A stretch of DNA of 64,000 bases from Pristionchus mayeri (lineage: Eukaryota; Nematoda; Chromadorea; Rhabditida; Neodiplogasteridae). The stretch lies in the NCBI GenBank assembly GCA_036245805.1, contig BTRK01000004.1, positions 34,643,541-34,707,540 of the forward strand, in the 5' to 3' direction. Below, in pieces: positions 10,200-21,819 of this stretch. Made by a program: the position numbers and the translations under genes. The notes below the pieces were generated by a model, which saw only the letters and a list, made by a program, of their open reading frames with translations, did no database searches and was not told the origin of the DNA. The stretch's first letter is position 1. Each line of letters opens with the position of its first letter.

Positions 10200-12320
10200 T
10201 ATTCTAAGTTGTTGCGAAAAAAATTCATTTTTTGCACTCCCTCCACGCTATCGCAGTAAACATCCCTTGCCTTGCTCTTTTGCGTCTTCTCATTTCTGTC
10301 TGCTCATTCTCGCTTCCCCATACTCTCTCCCCCCTTCTTTCGTCTTACAACGGGTGGACCGTGACTAACACTGGGAACTGTCTTTGTTCAACCATGGAGA
10401 GAAAGTCTCACGTATTTCTTCCTGTCTCTTAAAGTCGTTGTATTAATAATAATTTTCATTTGTGTTTTTTCAACAATTTTTACAAGAAAACCTGAGCTAT
10501 AAATGTCAACTTTTCGCTAATCAATCGACAACAGTTATTCTTGTTCTCCAAACCGTTTTATTTGATTGTCCATCTATCGTTTAATCTTTTCGAACCTTAA
10601 TCTGTAGCTCCTGTCCAACCATTTCCTTTAGCAAACGCATAATAATATTCGGCGGAGAGCGATCAATAGAGAGCTAAGACGTTATTCTCATCTTCCTCCT
10701 TCTCTCTTTTCCGTCTAGCCAATCCCTAGCAAAATGGTACGAGGAAATAAAATAAAGACAGTGGCATCCCTTTCGCGCCTCGATCCCTTATATTTATCAC
10801 CATCATCCTGCCACCTCCCACCATCTGAATGGGGCAGTGAGAGTCGTCTTACTCTCTTGACGTCTATAACTCCTTATCCTTATTATTCTTTTCGTGATGA
10901 TCGTTTTATGAAACCTTAACATGGCTTATTTAATATACGATATTTGTAGATATCTATACGATCTCATCTGTTCTTGTCGAACAACTGTAATATGCAAAGC
11001 CGTTAACTGCTGATATTTTCGTTAAACGTTAGATCGGATCTTCGGCGATGTGAATTAAAGAGATAAATCGCTGCAGTGAGTTTTATTGATTGTTATTGCA
11101 TTTGGTCCCGTAATGTCACAATGTCGAGAACAAGTGCGAGCAAGTCGCAATCGGATTGCCTTATTCCAGAACTTGATTCACAATCACAATGCGGGGTCAT
11201 GTGGAGGTATAGGCTGCGATTATTTCTGCCGAGTAGTTGATGTGATCGCACATTCGTCTCACCTCTATTCACCGAGATCTATGAATCACTCAAATGTTCC
11301 GATTGGTTTCCAGTCGTAAGGTGCGGCTCGTAACGCTCAATTTCACCATACCAATGAGTTGAGTGATATCAATTTTGTATAAATGATTATTCTCGAAGAA
11401 ACTGTCGAAATTGCAATGAGAATGATCTCCTCCCGTCACCAAAGTAGCTCTAGCTCATACTCGTTGCAACCAACAACCAAGAACTCGCTCAAATTCGTAT
11501 GTGTAACCTCAATGAAATAAACGTATTTCGGACAGCAGTTCGTGTATTTAAAGATCCCCAGCACCGAACGATTTTTTCGAAATTTCGAAACAAATAATAC
11601 TAATGAATATAATGGGATTAGCAAGTAAAATTACCGTCTTGCACGTGTTCTGTCCCCATTCCTCTCGCCTTCCTCCTATTTCTTTCTCACTCCCTCCCAT
11701 TCCGCCGGTCAAACGGCAGATCTAAAAGGGCGGTAAGAGTCGGCGCTCGCTCTCTTTTTCTCTCTTTCTGGCCTTCTTTCTCACATGTTTCTCTCATCAT
11801 CCCTACTCCTTTTCTCTGTCTCTCACATTTGGCCCTAGCTGCAGAGGAAATGTTAACTAAAAGTCGATTCTTCTTTTTTCTCTTCTACTCGCATTTTTAC
11901 CGCTCACTTGCCTAATTATTTATCAATGACTAAACTTTTTCCAAGAGAATCTTCGCTTTTGCAGATCTCCATGTGATCTCAGTTGTGTGTTTGACTAATA
12001 AAGTAATGAATTGAATAGACTGAAGTACTGAAGTAAGTACAGCGTATGCAGTGTTTCCCCCAGCCTTGCTATTGGAGACAGTTCACGAGTTGCGGCATTG
12101 TGAAATGTGAGTTTATGTTCCTGTCCAACTGCTTAGTTTAAAAATGTATCATGTAAAAATATTTCAATATTAGCTCTTTCTTTCTAATTCTTGTGGTTAT
12201 GAAATATTTACGTGCTAAAATGTGTTTGATGTTAAGACGTATTTACAGAGCAATTTACGCTCGTCAAGCATTGGAGAAACTCGACGATAGATTTTCTAGA
12301 CTAGTATTGTCTTTCCACGA
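10200..12320 (+). pseudogene. First, heavily decayed unit of the 10-43 kb paralog array
   Basis: The marker exon begins after TTTGTAG at 10949 and reads D-I-Y-T-I-S-S-V-L-V-E-Q-L then a stop. Upstream are array-typical stretches (GACTAACACTGGGAA near 10362; GCTAAGACGTTATTCTC near 10671). Downstream to 12320 only CT-rich and AT-rich sequence is seen, with no coherent frame. It is called from similarity to other units, not from a working reading frame. Confidence 0.4.
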
Positions 12321-12327
12321 AATATGA

Positions 12328-13960
12328 TTGGAATCTAGATAACATTGTTTTAGGACGATTATGCTAGTTTTGTTTTACAGAACTGTCAATTTATCTGGGA
12401 GGAGGATATCCCAGGAGAAATCGAGCACTTAGTGCATTATGCTTAATTAGAGTGTTTGTAAATGGGAAGCCTTTATTTGGTCAGTTGAAATATAGTTTTT
12501 CTTCATTCAGGCTGCCGATGCCGGCATTCTCACATGAGAATGCTCTATGTGCTGCAAAACAATTCTTATCGGAAAACATCAATTGTTACTCTGGAGTTTT
12601 CGATTTTTCCAATAAACTTTAGTTTATCGGATTTTCATGATCCTATTCTTTATGTCTGCGTATCTAGGCGATTTGGCAACATGATAATTCAATTTAAACG
12701 AAGAGCAAAAAATGGAAGGTTTGGGATCCCTTCATCTTCCGTGCTCTTTCACTGTATCTCCTTGCCATCCAATGAATATCGGATAACCGCATTGTAATGT
12801 GCGGCGGAGATCGATAGAGCGATAAGACGTTTTTCTCTTCTTCATCCTCCCCTTCATTTGTTCTTGACACTAGATATTACTCTGGCGATATGGTCTATAG
12901 AAAAATACAACAACCCATTATGCCTTCGTCCCTTTCCCCTCTTCATTCTTCAATTTCATCTCAAAAAATCTTTTCGTATTATTGATATTCGCTGTTTTCG
13001 CTTTGATTTTTGAAAGTTTTAATTAACATAATTGCAGATCCATACACAATCTCATCCGCTCTTTTCAAACAGCATGGAATGGAACGAGAGGTGCTACTCG
13101 TTAAAGCTGAAATATGCCATCAGGTATTATTCAAATATGAGCGCGTTTGCGTAAGAATAGAGCAAGAGCTGGCACAGCCAAAAAAATTTCGATTCACTAT
13201 AATTCTGTGTCTTGGGGTAATCGAATGTGCTTAAAACGATGGACACATTCATTTTGCACCCTCTTCGTTGGCTCCAGACGTCTTCACGTCTAAAACAGAT
13301 TTTCATGTATATCGCCCCTCTGGGAGGTGCTAAAATTACGTGAGGAAGATTCCTGGGGTAGAATTTGATGCTGAACAAACCTATTTTACAATTATTGCAA
13401 CTTTTTTAATTATTGCAACTTTTCTCCAAATATTTGATGAACACCATTTTTTTTATAGCGATTCACAGTAATTAGTGAAGGGAAATCGATATCCAACGTC
13501 ATCCTGGACGGTATCGCCCTCGTAAGCTGCCACCATCATGATCACACCCTCATTGTGGGTAACACAACAATAAGATGCAGAGGAGTCAATTCGAATCTGA
13601 AGGTTGGCACAATTTTGGATGAAATCACCCATGATTTTTAGGATGAATTTACAGAGATGGAACTGAAGAAGCTGACAGAATTCGAACAAGAAGAACACGA
13701 AAGGGTGGAAGAAGGGAAGAAATTAGACGAACTGAGATAGGAAAGAGCGACGACTCCCCTCGCTAAACTGCAGAAGTTCATCGATAGCATCCTCAAGCAG
13801 TTGGTACTACTGGAAGATCAGCTCATTGCATTCGCAGTCTCTATCGTAATTGTCATTGTATAAATTTTTTTTCGATATTTTCTTTCAATTTTCGGAACCG
13901 CAATGTAAACTACTTTCTTGTTAGTGTTGAAAAGGGAACCACTACTTGTGCCTGCACTCC
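12328..13960 (+). pseudogene. Array unit A1: paralogous membrane-anchored protein gene with a nonsense codon
   Basis: Begins GATTGGAATCTAGATAACAT, shared with unit A2 at 19167. Exons recognisable by shared splice sites: 13038 (D-P-Y-T-I-S-S-A-L-F-K ... EICHQ|GTATTA); a 144-nt exon 13459-13602 (RFTVISEGKSISN to GVNSNLK|GTTGGC); and 13642-13863 (DEFTEMELKKLTEFEQEE, coiled-coil, ending in a hydrophobic tail AFAVSIVIVIV then TAA). The last exon has an in-frame TAG at 13738-13740, so this copy cannot make the full tail unless edited or mis-sequenced. The inferred product has a soluble domain, a charged coiled coil and a C-terminal membrane anchor. The family was not recognised. Confidence 0.55.
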
Positions 13961-14279
13961 TTTAAAAATGGACTAGGAGGTATTACTTAACTTTACTAAA
14001 TAAATGAACAATCAAAATACAGTTCACACTGGACGCTTGCCAGAATCAATCAGAGAGATATCAGAAGTAGAAGTGGGAGCCATCACAATGAGTAAAGTGT
14101 GATTGATTTGATGGTGCATCAGATACTTCCGTTCAGAAGGGATCGATGGCATGGGAGTTAGTACGAGAATGTCTCAATGAATTGCTGCAGTGCTGGATAA
14201 ATGGAAAACCTTTCATGTAAAGGCGAACCGTATGGAGTCTAGTAATTGTGTATGTTCGCATTATTCATGGAAACTTGTC

Positions 14280-17200
14280 ATTGCTTCCATCTTGATAGTC
14301 TTCGTTCTTCATTTCGTAATGCTGATTGTATGTATTGTTTCTTCCGATAAATCTTTTTATCTTTGAATGAAAACAAATCCCGTCTTCCAGCCAATGTCTT
14401 TGTCGCGAGGATCGCTTGCCCTTTCACATCTGTCCTTCTCTCTCTCTCTGTGCTCTCTCGATCTTTCATACTCTCTCACTCCTCTTTCTTCTGGCCACAG
14501 ACACTGACTAACTTTGGGAAAGCGATTTCTCATTTCACAGAGAGAGGAAGACTCTCCCTTCAACCTTCCTTGTGCGCATACCGATATGCCGTCCTGTTAA
14601 TCTTCTTCTGTACATTTTTGGTCCTCATTATTCATATTTTCATTTTTGCTCCAATTGTTTGAAGACTTAATTTTTCAGATCTCTACTCGATTTCATCCGT
14701 TTATTCAAATAATCTATTGCTGGATAAGAAGAATAAATTATATTACCGCAAGAGAATTGTAGGTAACTTACTTTCAATTCATTATTTTTCTCGCTCATTC
14801 TCTAACTGATTATTATTATTCCTGCTCTAGAATTTTTGGCCTCTGTCAGAACCATGGACCGATCACTTCTCTTACGTACGCCTGGAACATTGACGAAGCC
14901 TCCCAGCTCGGTCAAGTCTTCGCATACCGCACCTTAAGCGCACTGAGTTGGGGGCATTCACAATCTCCCCCGGTGAAGGAGGCTTCCAACTTGCCCAGGT
15001 AAATTTCGGCAATTCTTTCCCTCAGCTCATTCGAGTCTTTATCATAAAGTCGACAAGATGGTTATGCGGGTAGCAGGAACATTGGGATAGCGATAACTAT
15101 TTATCTACAACATCTATATTATCCCCTCCCTCTCGTCCTTTATTACTTCTTCTTACTTTCTTACCGCTATGCCGCTTTCTTCCGCTATCTTATGCTTTCT
15201 TACCGCCACCAGCACAGATGCCGTTCTGTAGAGGGCTTTTTGAACCGTGGAGCTCTCTCGCCAGGTCCCCGCATCGGAAGGGCAGCACCGATCTGCACGC
15301 ACGGACGAGGATGAGCATCATGGCCCTCTGCGTTTGGATTTTTCTTCATTCCTTTAGGAAAACTCTTGCTATCTATTTTAGTTCTTAAATTTGACATTAC
15401 TTACGGAGCAGTATGACACGAAGAAGGCCGCGCAGTTCCACTCCATCGCTCGGATCGTCCTCGCCAGCTCGGCCTTGTCGCTGATGCTGAGTCTCGATCT
15501 CCCCAGTAGGATCATTGCTTGATCACGAAGAGCTAGGTAGCGGGGGTCGTTCGAATTCATCCCACTAGTATCTCCTTCATTTTTCCGTTCCTTAAGAACC
15601 TATTATGTGTCGTCTAGTTTTGCCTATTCCTTCTCCCCATCTCTGTTCCAGCCTTGCCCTCATATTTTCCTGTACTCTCTCCTCCTCTTAGTCAATTTCT
15701 GAAAACATATCCTCCCCTTTTCCGTTCCTTTTCTAGTTACAGTATCTCTCCTTTCACTCTTCCTCCCTGTCGCCTCGAGAGAATCTCGCTCATTTCTCGT
15801 TCCCTTTACGTGCCAGATTCCTTAATCACTGGCCTTTTTGCAGGATGGCCGCACAGCCTCGGCTCGTCACCACCCTCGAGCATGCCTGTGGTGGAGACGT
15901 CTCTCGCCTCCCTTCGATCTTCGCCGATCCGCAGAAGGACATTGCCCGTAACGGAGCCTTTATTCAGACTGCGGGAGGCCAGGGCGTCGCCCCCCAAGTA
16001 CGTTCTTTGTGCTCCTTGTCTTAGTATTAATCTTTATTATCTTAGTTCCTTCATGGTCCCTCAATCTCTTCGCTTCCTCGCACCACCGTCGTCTACCGTG
16101 GTCGTGTGAGTTCATCCTTATCCCTATTTAATTCATTTTTACTAGTAATCACTTCACCTAATATTCCTTTTCTTTTCAGATCCGCGCTCCCATCCCCCGA
16201 TTCTCGATGTCCAACTACAACTCGTCGTATCCTCTCATCTCGGACTCTCACGGCAACTTATTCTATCTAGAAGTTGGTACATTTCTTATTATTTTCCCCT
16301 TTTCTATCACTCTTTCAGGAACTTCTTGTCTTATGGTAGGCCCGTCATCTGCCCTTCTATTCATCCTCTTCTTCTTCACCTGCTGAGTTGGTGCCTGCTC
16401 CCTGTTTCTGCCCTCTGGGAGAGCCTGATCTCCTCCTCCCCTTCTCATACAATCCTCCATTCAGTCTTGCCTTGTCCTCCTTACTCTCCGGCTCTCTCTC
16501 GTCTCCGCTCCGTTATCGTCGTCGCTCCCATTTTACCGATTTTCTTGTTAAAGAAGGTGATGCATTCCCCCCTTCCCTGTGATTTGAACTTACCACTGAT
16601 AAAGTCTTCTCTCGATAAAGTCTTCTCTCTGTGGCCTTCTTTGAACATTCTCATTCAGTGGTTTTTCTCCCATCCTCCTAATTTGAGATTTCCTTGGTTT
16701 CTCATTTCTTTCACTGTTTCTCTTTTCTGGATCATCTCCTTCTTCTAGATCGTCTTCATCCTATCACGATTTCTGCCATTTTGAATAATTGTTCTTCTTC
16801 TTCAATACTTCATTTGACGGTTTTAAACTCCTTGGGTCATTCCTTATTTTCTTGCACAGTATCTCTTCCTCTAAATCCTTTCTTCCACGTAGCAACCAGT
16901 ATGTGAAATTCGTCTCATTTGAACCCTGCACTTTGATCTCTTCCTTCTCTTCTTCTTCTCTTTTTCTCGTTGCTCATGAATTATCGATCCCCTTGACGCC
17001 AATCATTTCTCCCCCAGATTTACTCTCTTTTCTACTGGGTCTATGTTTCTCTTTGTCCATTCGCTCACAGTCATCTTCTATTTTTCCCTTTCTTTGAACG
17101 ACACACAGTAACAAATTTCATCCGTGGGTATTTCTGTATTTATCCCAATCACACAGTTATCGCACAGTCAATCTCTCGGCTTCTTCTCCTCATAATCGAT

Positions 17201-17500
17201 GGTACCATCCTTTGCCGTTCCCTCCTCAGTTATCGCAGACACTGCGTTGTTCCTGCAGTCCATGGAGCCCACGATTCCGGCTTCTTGTCCTTCTTCGCTT
17301 CCCTCTTGTTTCCAGTGTGCATGGGAGATTGGCGCCTCTCCCCTTTGCCGATCTGAACCTGAAAACACAAATGATCCTCTTATCCGCAAAAAAAACCCAT
17401 CCTGTGCGGTGGACCGTCCTTGTCTCAACTCGCTACTCCAGTCTACAAGATGGTTATGCGGGTAGTAGGAACATTGGGATAGCGATAACTATTTATCTAC
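14280..17500 (+). pseudogene. Array unit B1: decayed multi-exon paralog
   Basis: The marker exon at 14679 reads D-L-Y-S-I-S-S-V-Y-S-N-N ... YYRKRIV|GTAACT. The next exon (14832-15000) encodes FWPLSEPWTDHFSY and AWNIDEASQLGQVFAY, then GAFTISPGEGGFQLAQ|GTAAAT, but with a duplicated TACG (near 14875) and a one-base loss in CACCTTAAGCG (near 14930) that break the frame. Further exons: 15844-15997 (RLPSIFADPQKDIARNGAF ... GVAPQ|GTACGT), 16180-16272 (SSYPLISDSHGNLFYLE|GTTGGT), and a VIADTAL-containing exon near 17215-17275. The CT-rich intron-like filler is long. The family is unknown. The same exon order recurs at 32.3-33.4 kb. Confidence 0.5.
15200..15560 (-). CDS. Small two-exon protein of unknown function
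   Basis: ATG at 15560 opens an exon reading MNSNDPRYLALRDQAMILL, then SISDKAELARTIRAMEWNC and a strong donor TGCTCC|GTAAGT (about 15403). A downstream acceptor GTGCGTGCAG continues in phase 0 with IGAALPMRGPGERAPRF and stops at 15200-15202, giving a product of about 83 residues. Codon use is GC-rich like the expressed collagens and unlike the surrounding array. It runs antisense through array unit B1, so it might be a chance open stretch, but the splice donor and amphipathic helix argue for a real small gene. Confidence 0.4.
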
Positions 17501-17510
17501 AATAATATTA

Positions 17511-18752
17511 TTGGGGTGTCCGGAAAGTTCGTATAATTTTTTGTTTTTATTTTTTATTCAATGCTTTACAATTCTCAGTGACCAATGTATGCCCCCTTCT
17601 TTCTCACTACCTCCCTCCAGCGATTGGGCAGGGTCTCGATTCCTCTCTTCCAGAATGCGGGTTTCTTCGAGACCGCCCAGTTCACGAAAGCCCTCACAAC
17701 TTCATCTCGATTCTTGAACTTCTTTCCTTTGCAGAAGTCAGAGAGAGAGCGGAAGCAGTGGTAGTCGCATGGGGAGAGATCCGGGGAATAAGGTGGATGG
17801 GGAATCCTCTCGATCTTCAGCTCGTCCATTTTCTTCTGGGTCATCTTCGCTCGATGTGGGCGAGCATTGTCCATCAGAAGAAGAATTTTGCCCTGGTTCA
17901 GGAGTCTGGGAGGGACTCTGATCGCGACATCTTCCAGTTGTTCAGAGAAGAGGTCGGCATTGATGCTGGTGCCAGGGGCGAGGATCTCCCAGTAGATTTG
18001 ATCGAGCACTGAGAAGAAGAAGCAGAGGAGTTCCTTCTTTCCGTGCTCTTCCTTCTTCGGGACGGGCGTGGGCTTCTCATCTGCATCCACCCATTGCAGT
18101 CTCCTCACAGGGTCATCGTACGTGATCCACTTCTCATCTGTAGCGATGATGGAATTGACCCATCGAAGATTGTATCTACGATGGAGTAATTCCCGACAGA
18201 CTTGAACACGATTTTTCAGCTGTTCGGGGGAGAGGTCATGGGGAATCACTTGTGGGAGTTTCGGCTTCTTCCCAGATCGATGGGGGAAATCGGACACCGT
18301 TGATCTGGGAGTACCAGTATCCTTCTTCAACTCACGCACACTGGCCATGGGCTTGCGCTTCAGTGTGCGGAGAACGAGAGGCTGATCGAGGGAGGGAGGG
18401 CGTCCAGAGCGGGGTTGATCATCGAGACCAAACTCCCCTTTCTTGAAGCGGGAGAACCACTTATAGCAGAAGGGTATGGAGGGGGCGTCAGCTCCTTCCG
18501 ACTGGGCCAGGGCAGAGTGGGCCTCCTTCACGGATCGGCCAAGACGGTAGTAATGAAGTAAAACTGCTCGGAGGTAGAGATGGGAGTCCATCACAAGAAT
18601 CAATGTAGCAACTAGGAGACTGATTTAATCCTCTCACTACTCAACGTCAGAATGATGCAATACATTGTTGACAAACAGATTGCGCAATCACTGCATTTGA
18701 TGGCGAACTGACTTTTTTCCGAAGCATTATACGAACTTTCCGGACACCCCAA
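17511..18752. mobile_element. Mariner element, apparently intact (1242 bp)
   Basis: Perfect 27-bp terminal inverted repeats start TTGGGGTGTCCGGAAAGTTC at 17511 and end with the complement at 18752. TA flanks both sides (17509-17510, 18753-18754), the mariner target duplication. It encodes one uninterrupted transposase on the minus strand. It sits in array-unit sequence: the 65 bp to its left repeat at 15054 and 33037. Confidence 0.97.
17575..18603 (-). CDS. Mariner transposase (DD34D), full length
   Basis: 342 codons without interruption, a normal mariner length; the real start may be the second Met (MDSHLYLR, 18591). The N-terminal helix-turn-helix region carries SVKEAHSALAQ, then WFSRFKKGEFGLDDQPRSGRP. 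Catalytic motifs are complete: ATDEKWITYDD (first Asp), LLLMDNARPHRA (second Asp), and YSPDLSPCDYHCF (third Asp, 34 residues after the second). The WVNSIIATDEKW block is family-typical. The enzyme cuts and pastes the element at TA sites. All three Asp residues, both repeats and the target duplication are intact, so it may be active or recently active. Confidence 0.95.
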   Translation of the reverse strand: MILVMDSHLYLRAVLLHYYRLGRSVKEAHSALAQSEGADAPSIPFCYKWFSRFKKGEFGLDDQPRSGRPPSLDQPLVLRTLKRKPMASVRELKKDTGTPRSTVSDFPHRSGKKPKLPQVIPHDLSPEQLKNRVQVCRELLHRRYNLRWVNSIIATDEKWITYDDPVRRLQWVDADEKPTPVPKKEEHGKKELLCFFFSVLDQIYWEILAPGTSINADLFSEQLEDVAIRVPPRLLNQGKILLLMDNARPHRAKMTQKKMDELKIERIPHPPYSPDLSPCDYHCFRSLSDFCKGKKFKNRDEVVRAFVNWAVSKKPAFWKRGIETLPNRWREVVRKKGAYIGH

Positions 18753-19166
18753 TACAATGGTTGAATAAATAGTAGAAGTCGAGTTCGGTTCGGCGCCGAA
18801 CGATCCCTCTGCTGGGATCGCCGCTGCTTATATACCCTTGCCCAGAGATGTTACGAAACCTGCAAATACTATTATGAAATGACTTCCTATCTCTCCATCT
18901 CCTCTAATCACACGCTCTCTAGTCGATTATGACTAATGTCAATTCTCGTTAGTTCTGCGGTTCCCTTACTTCCCCGTTTTACTTCCTAGAATGACTCATC
19001 ATCAATTCACATTCAGTAGCGTTACTTAGTGCGGGATATTTGTAGTTTGCTCCTTTATTGATTGACTCTTTCCTAACACTATTGATTCAAATCGCGCGCT
19101 ATTCTAGCGCGCTCTTTGTGAGTACCGTATCCTATCTTGTGTGCTACCGTACCTCATACAAGTCAA

Positions 19167-20720
19167 TGATTGGAATCTAGATAACATTGTTTTAGAACGA
19201 TTATGATAGTTTTGTGTTACATAACTATCTTAATTACAGTGTATGTAAATGGGAAGACTTTATCTGGTCAGTTGAAATCGAGTTTTTCTTCTCATGAAAG
19301 CTCTTATTCAGTCTGCCGATTCCGGGATAATCTCACAGGAGAATGCCCAGAATTCTTCAGCATGTATTTCCGTACAATGTTTATTGGAAAACTTTTTTCT
19401 CTGGAGTTTTAGATTTTGCCAATAAACTTCAATTAATCTGATTTCCATGGTCTTATTATTTATGTCTGCGTATCTATGCGATTTGGCAACATGATCATTC
19501 AATTTAAACGAAGAGCAAAAAAATGGAAGGTTTGGGATCTCTTCATCGTTCGTGCTTTTTCTCTTTATTTCCTTGCGATCCAATGAATATCGGATAACCG
19601 CATTGTAATGGGCGGCTGAGATTGACAGAGCGATAAGACGTTTATTTTTCTCTTCTTCATCCTTCCCTTCATTTGTTCCTGGCACTAGATAATACTCTGG
19701 CGAGATGGTTTACAGAAAGAATTCAACAACCCATTATGCATTCGTCCCTTTCCCCCTTCATTCTTCAACTTCATCTCACAAAATCAATATCTTTATTGAT
19801 TATTGATATTCGTTGTTTTCGCTTTTATTTTTGAAAGTTTTAATTTCAATTATCTTAATTGCAGATCCCTACACAATTTCATCTTCTCTTTACAAATAGC
19901 AAGGAAAGGAACGAGAGCCGCTACTCGTTAAATCTGAAATATTCCATCAGGTATTATACAAATATGAGCGCGTTAGCGTAAGAATAGGGCAAAATCCGGC
20001 ACAGCAAAAAATGCCGATTCACTTTAACTCTGTGGCTTGGGGTAATCGAATGTGGTGAAAACGATGGGCACATTCATTTTGCACCGAGAGCCTTCGAGAA
20101 AGGGTGGAAGGGGTAGAATGGGTAGAATTTGATGCTGAACAAACCTATCCAATTCATTTTTCGTGAATTATTTTTTTTATAATTTAAATCAACCTCTCTC
20201 CAAATCATTGATGATCACCATTACTTTTTATAGATATTCGCTGTAATTAGCGAAAGGAAATCCACATCCAACGACGTCCTGGACGGTATCGCCCTCGTAA
20301 TCTGCCCCCCATCATGATCTCATCGTCGGTAACACAACAATAAGATGCAGAGGAGTCAATTCGAAGCTCAAGGTTGGCACAATTTTGAATGATTTGCTTC
20401 AGGATGAAATAACCCATGATTTTTAGGCCGAATTTACCGAGATGGAACTGAAGATGCTGGCAGAATTCGAACAAGAAGAAAACGAAAGGGTGGAAGCAGA
20501 GAAGACATTAGACGAACTGAAAGAGGAAAGAGCGAGGACTACCCTCGCTAAACCGCAGAAGTTCATCGATAGCATCCTCAAGGAAATATTGGAAGATCTA
20601 CTCGTTGCATTCGCTGTCTCTATCGTAATTGTCTTTGTAGAATTGTTTTGATATTTCCTTTCAATTTTCGGTACCGCAATGTAATCTACTTTCTTGTTAG
20701 TATTGAGAAAGGAGAAATGA
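19167..20720 (+). pseudogene. Array unit A2: second copy of the membrane-anchored paralog
   Basis: Close copy of 12328-13960. The marker exon at 19865 begins D-P-Y-T-I-S-S. The 144-nt exon homologue at 20234 carries an extra C (CTGCCCCCCATC near 20303) that shifts the frame, whereas copy A3 at 36960 is open. The last exon 20427-20651 is open: AEFTEMELKMLAEFEQEEN, a Glu/Arg coiled coil, then LLVAFAVSIVIVFV and a stop. The membrane tail suggests a C-terminal anchor. The upstream exon near 19230 reads VYVNGKTLSGQ. Confidence 0.5.
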
Positions 20721-20759
20721 CGCAGGATATTTCGTTCGACGATCTTTTACCCTCTATTC

Positions 20760-21290
20760 ATATTTCTCGCTGTCTGCACTCTCTCAATTTTCCCTGATCT
20801 CTCAACCGGCTTTCTTCTGAATACGTTTCTATGACTAACTTTGGGAACAGTCTCTCCTTCCATAGAGGGAAACTCATGCTCATTCATTCCTTTGTTCATT
20901 TCTTTGTTCTCATACCGCTCAGTAGTATGATAATATTCATAATGTCCCTTTATGCTTTTTTATGTTCCGGAATTGGGTCTTCTATCTTGAAATGCTATTG
21001 GAGCAAAAGCACTTTAGATTTTTTTCAGATCTCTATTAGGTCTCGTCGTTCGACAGCTCAATTAGTTCCACCTCATTTATGGAGGCGACGTCGCCCGCAT
21101 CTTTGTGCATCAGGTGCTGTATTTCATCATTTCCATATTTTTTTTGGCTTGTGTACATATTCCCTGCTCACGTTTACTCTTCTAAAATTAGCTTATATAT
21201 AGATCACGGGCCCTCTTCGGCACCAACCCTGCACTCCCTCTGGCGAAAGACCCCACGCAGAACCTCCGTTATTACGAAGTGAGTTATTCT
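20760..21290 (+). pseudogene. Array B-type fragment
   Basis: Contains ATGACTAACTTTGGGAACAG (20831, shared with 14506 and 32474), the marker acceptor TTTTTCAG|ATCTCTATTAGG (21029), and an exon 21203-21278 encoding ALPLAKDPTQNLRYYE|GTGAGT. That exon corresponds to the NLFYLE exon of unit B1 and the NLFFIE exon of B2. The marker exon itself meets a stop (ATT-AGG frame), so the unit looks decayed. Confidence 0.45.
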
Positions 21291-21819
21291 CAATCCTAGA
21301 ACTTTCGTACCTATTCGGGAATTCGACTGATTGACTCTCTCTTCACTTGATGGTACCATCCCTTAAAGGGATGTCACATTGATTGAACACTAATACTTAT
21401 TTTATAGCAATCATTATCACTAAACGAATTGCCAAATAAAAAAATATATAATGTAATATTATTTATAAAATAAATATAATAAAATAGAAAATAGTTGTCG
21501 ATTGGTGGTGGGGTTTTAGGGAGCCGGCTCTGACTTGAGCCGGGAATTTAGTAAACCTCCCCTGGCAATTAGCCAACTGAATCGATCGGCGAGAAATCCG
21601 TTCGCATTTTCGTTTTCGTTTGTTTTTACTTAATTTACGTGAATATTTTTATTGTTGTTTTATATCATCGCATTAGTATAGTGTAGTGGCAGCGCTTGGA
21701 CCTAAATTGACTGGCATTTTCCCGTCTTACTCATTGTGCAAGCCTTAACATTGAATCACGTTACTTGAGTAGTACATTTTTTTCGCGTTATTTGCATTCA
21801 AATCCTTCCTAGAAGTACG

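Noticed and set aside
16326..17097. Several plus-strand frames rich in Leu/Ser/Phe
   Set aside because: Low-complexity CT-rich intron-like DNA gives long open frames by chance.
17578..18012. Plus-strand 144-codon frame inside the mariner
   Set aside because: Antisense shadow of the transposase ORF.
18788..18801. GTTCGGCGCCGAAC palindrome
   Set aside because: Perfect 14-bp palindrome but isolated; no operator, LTR or RNA context.
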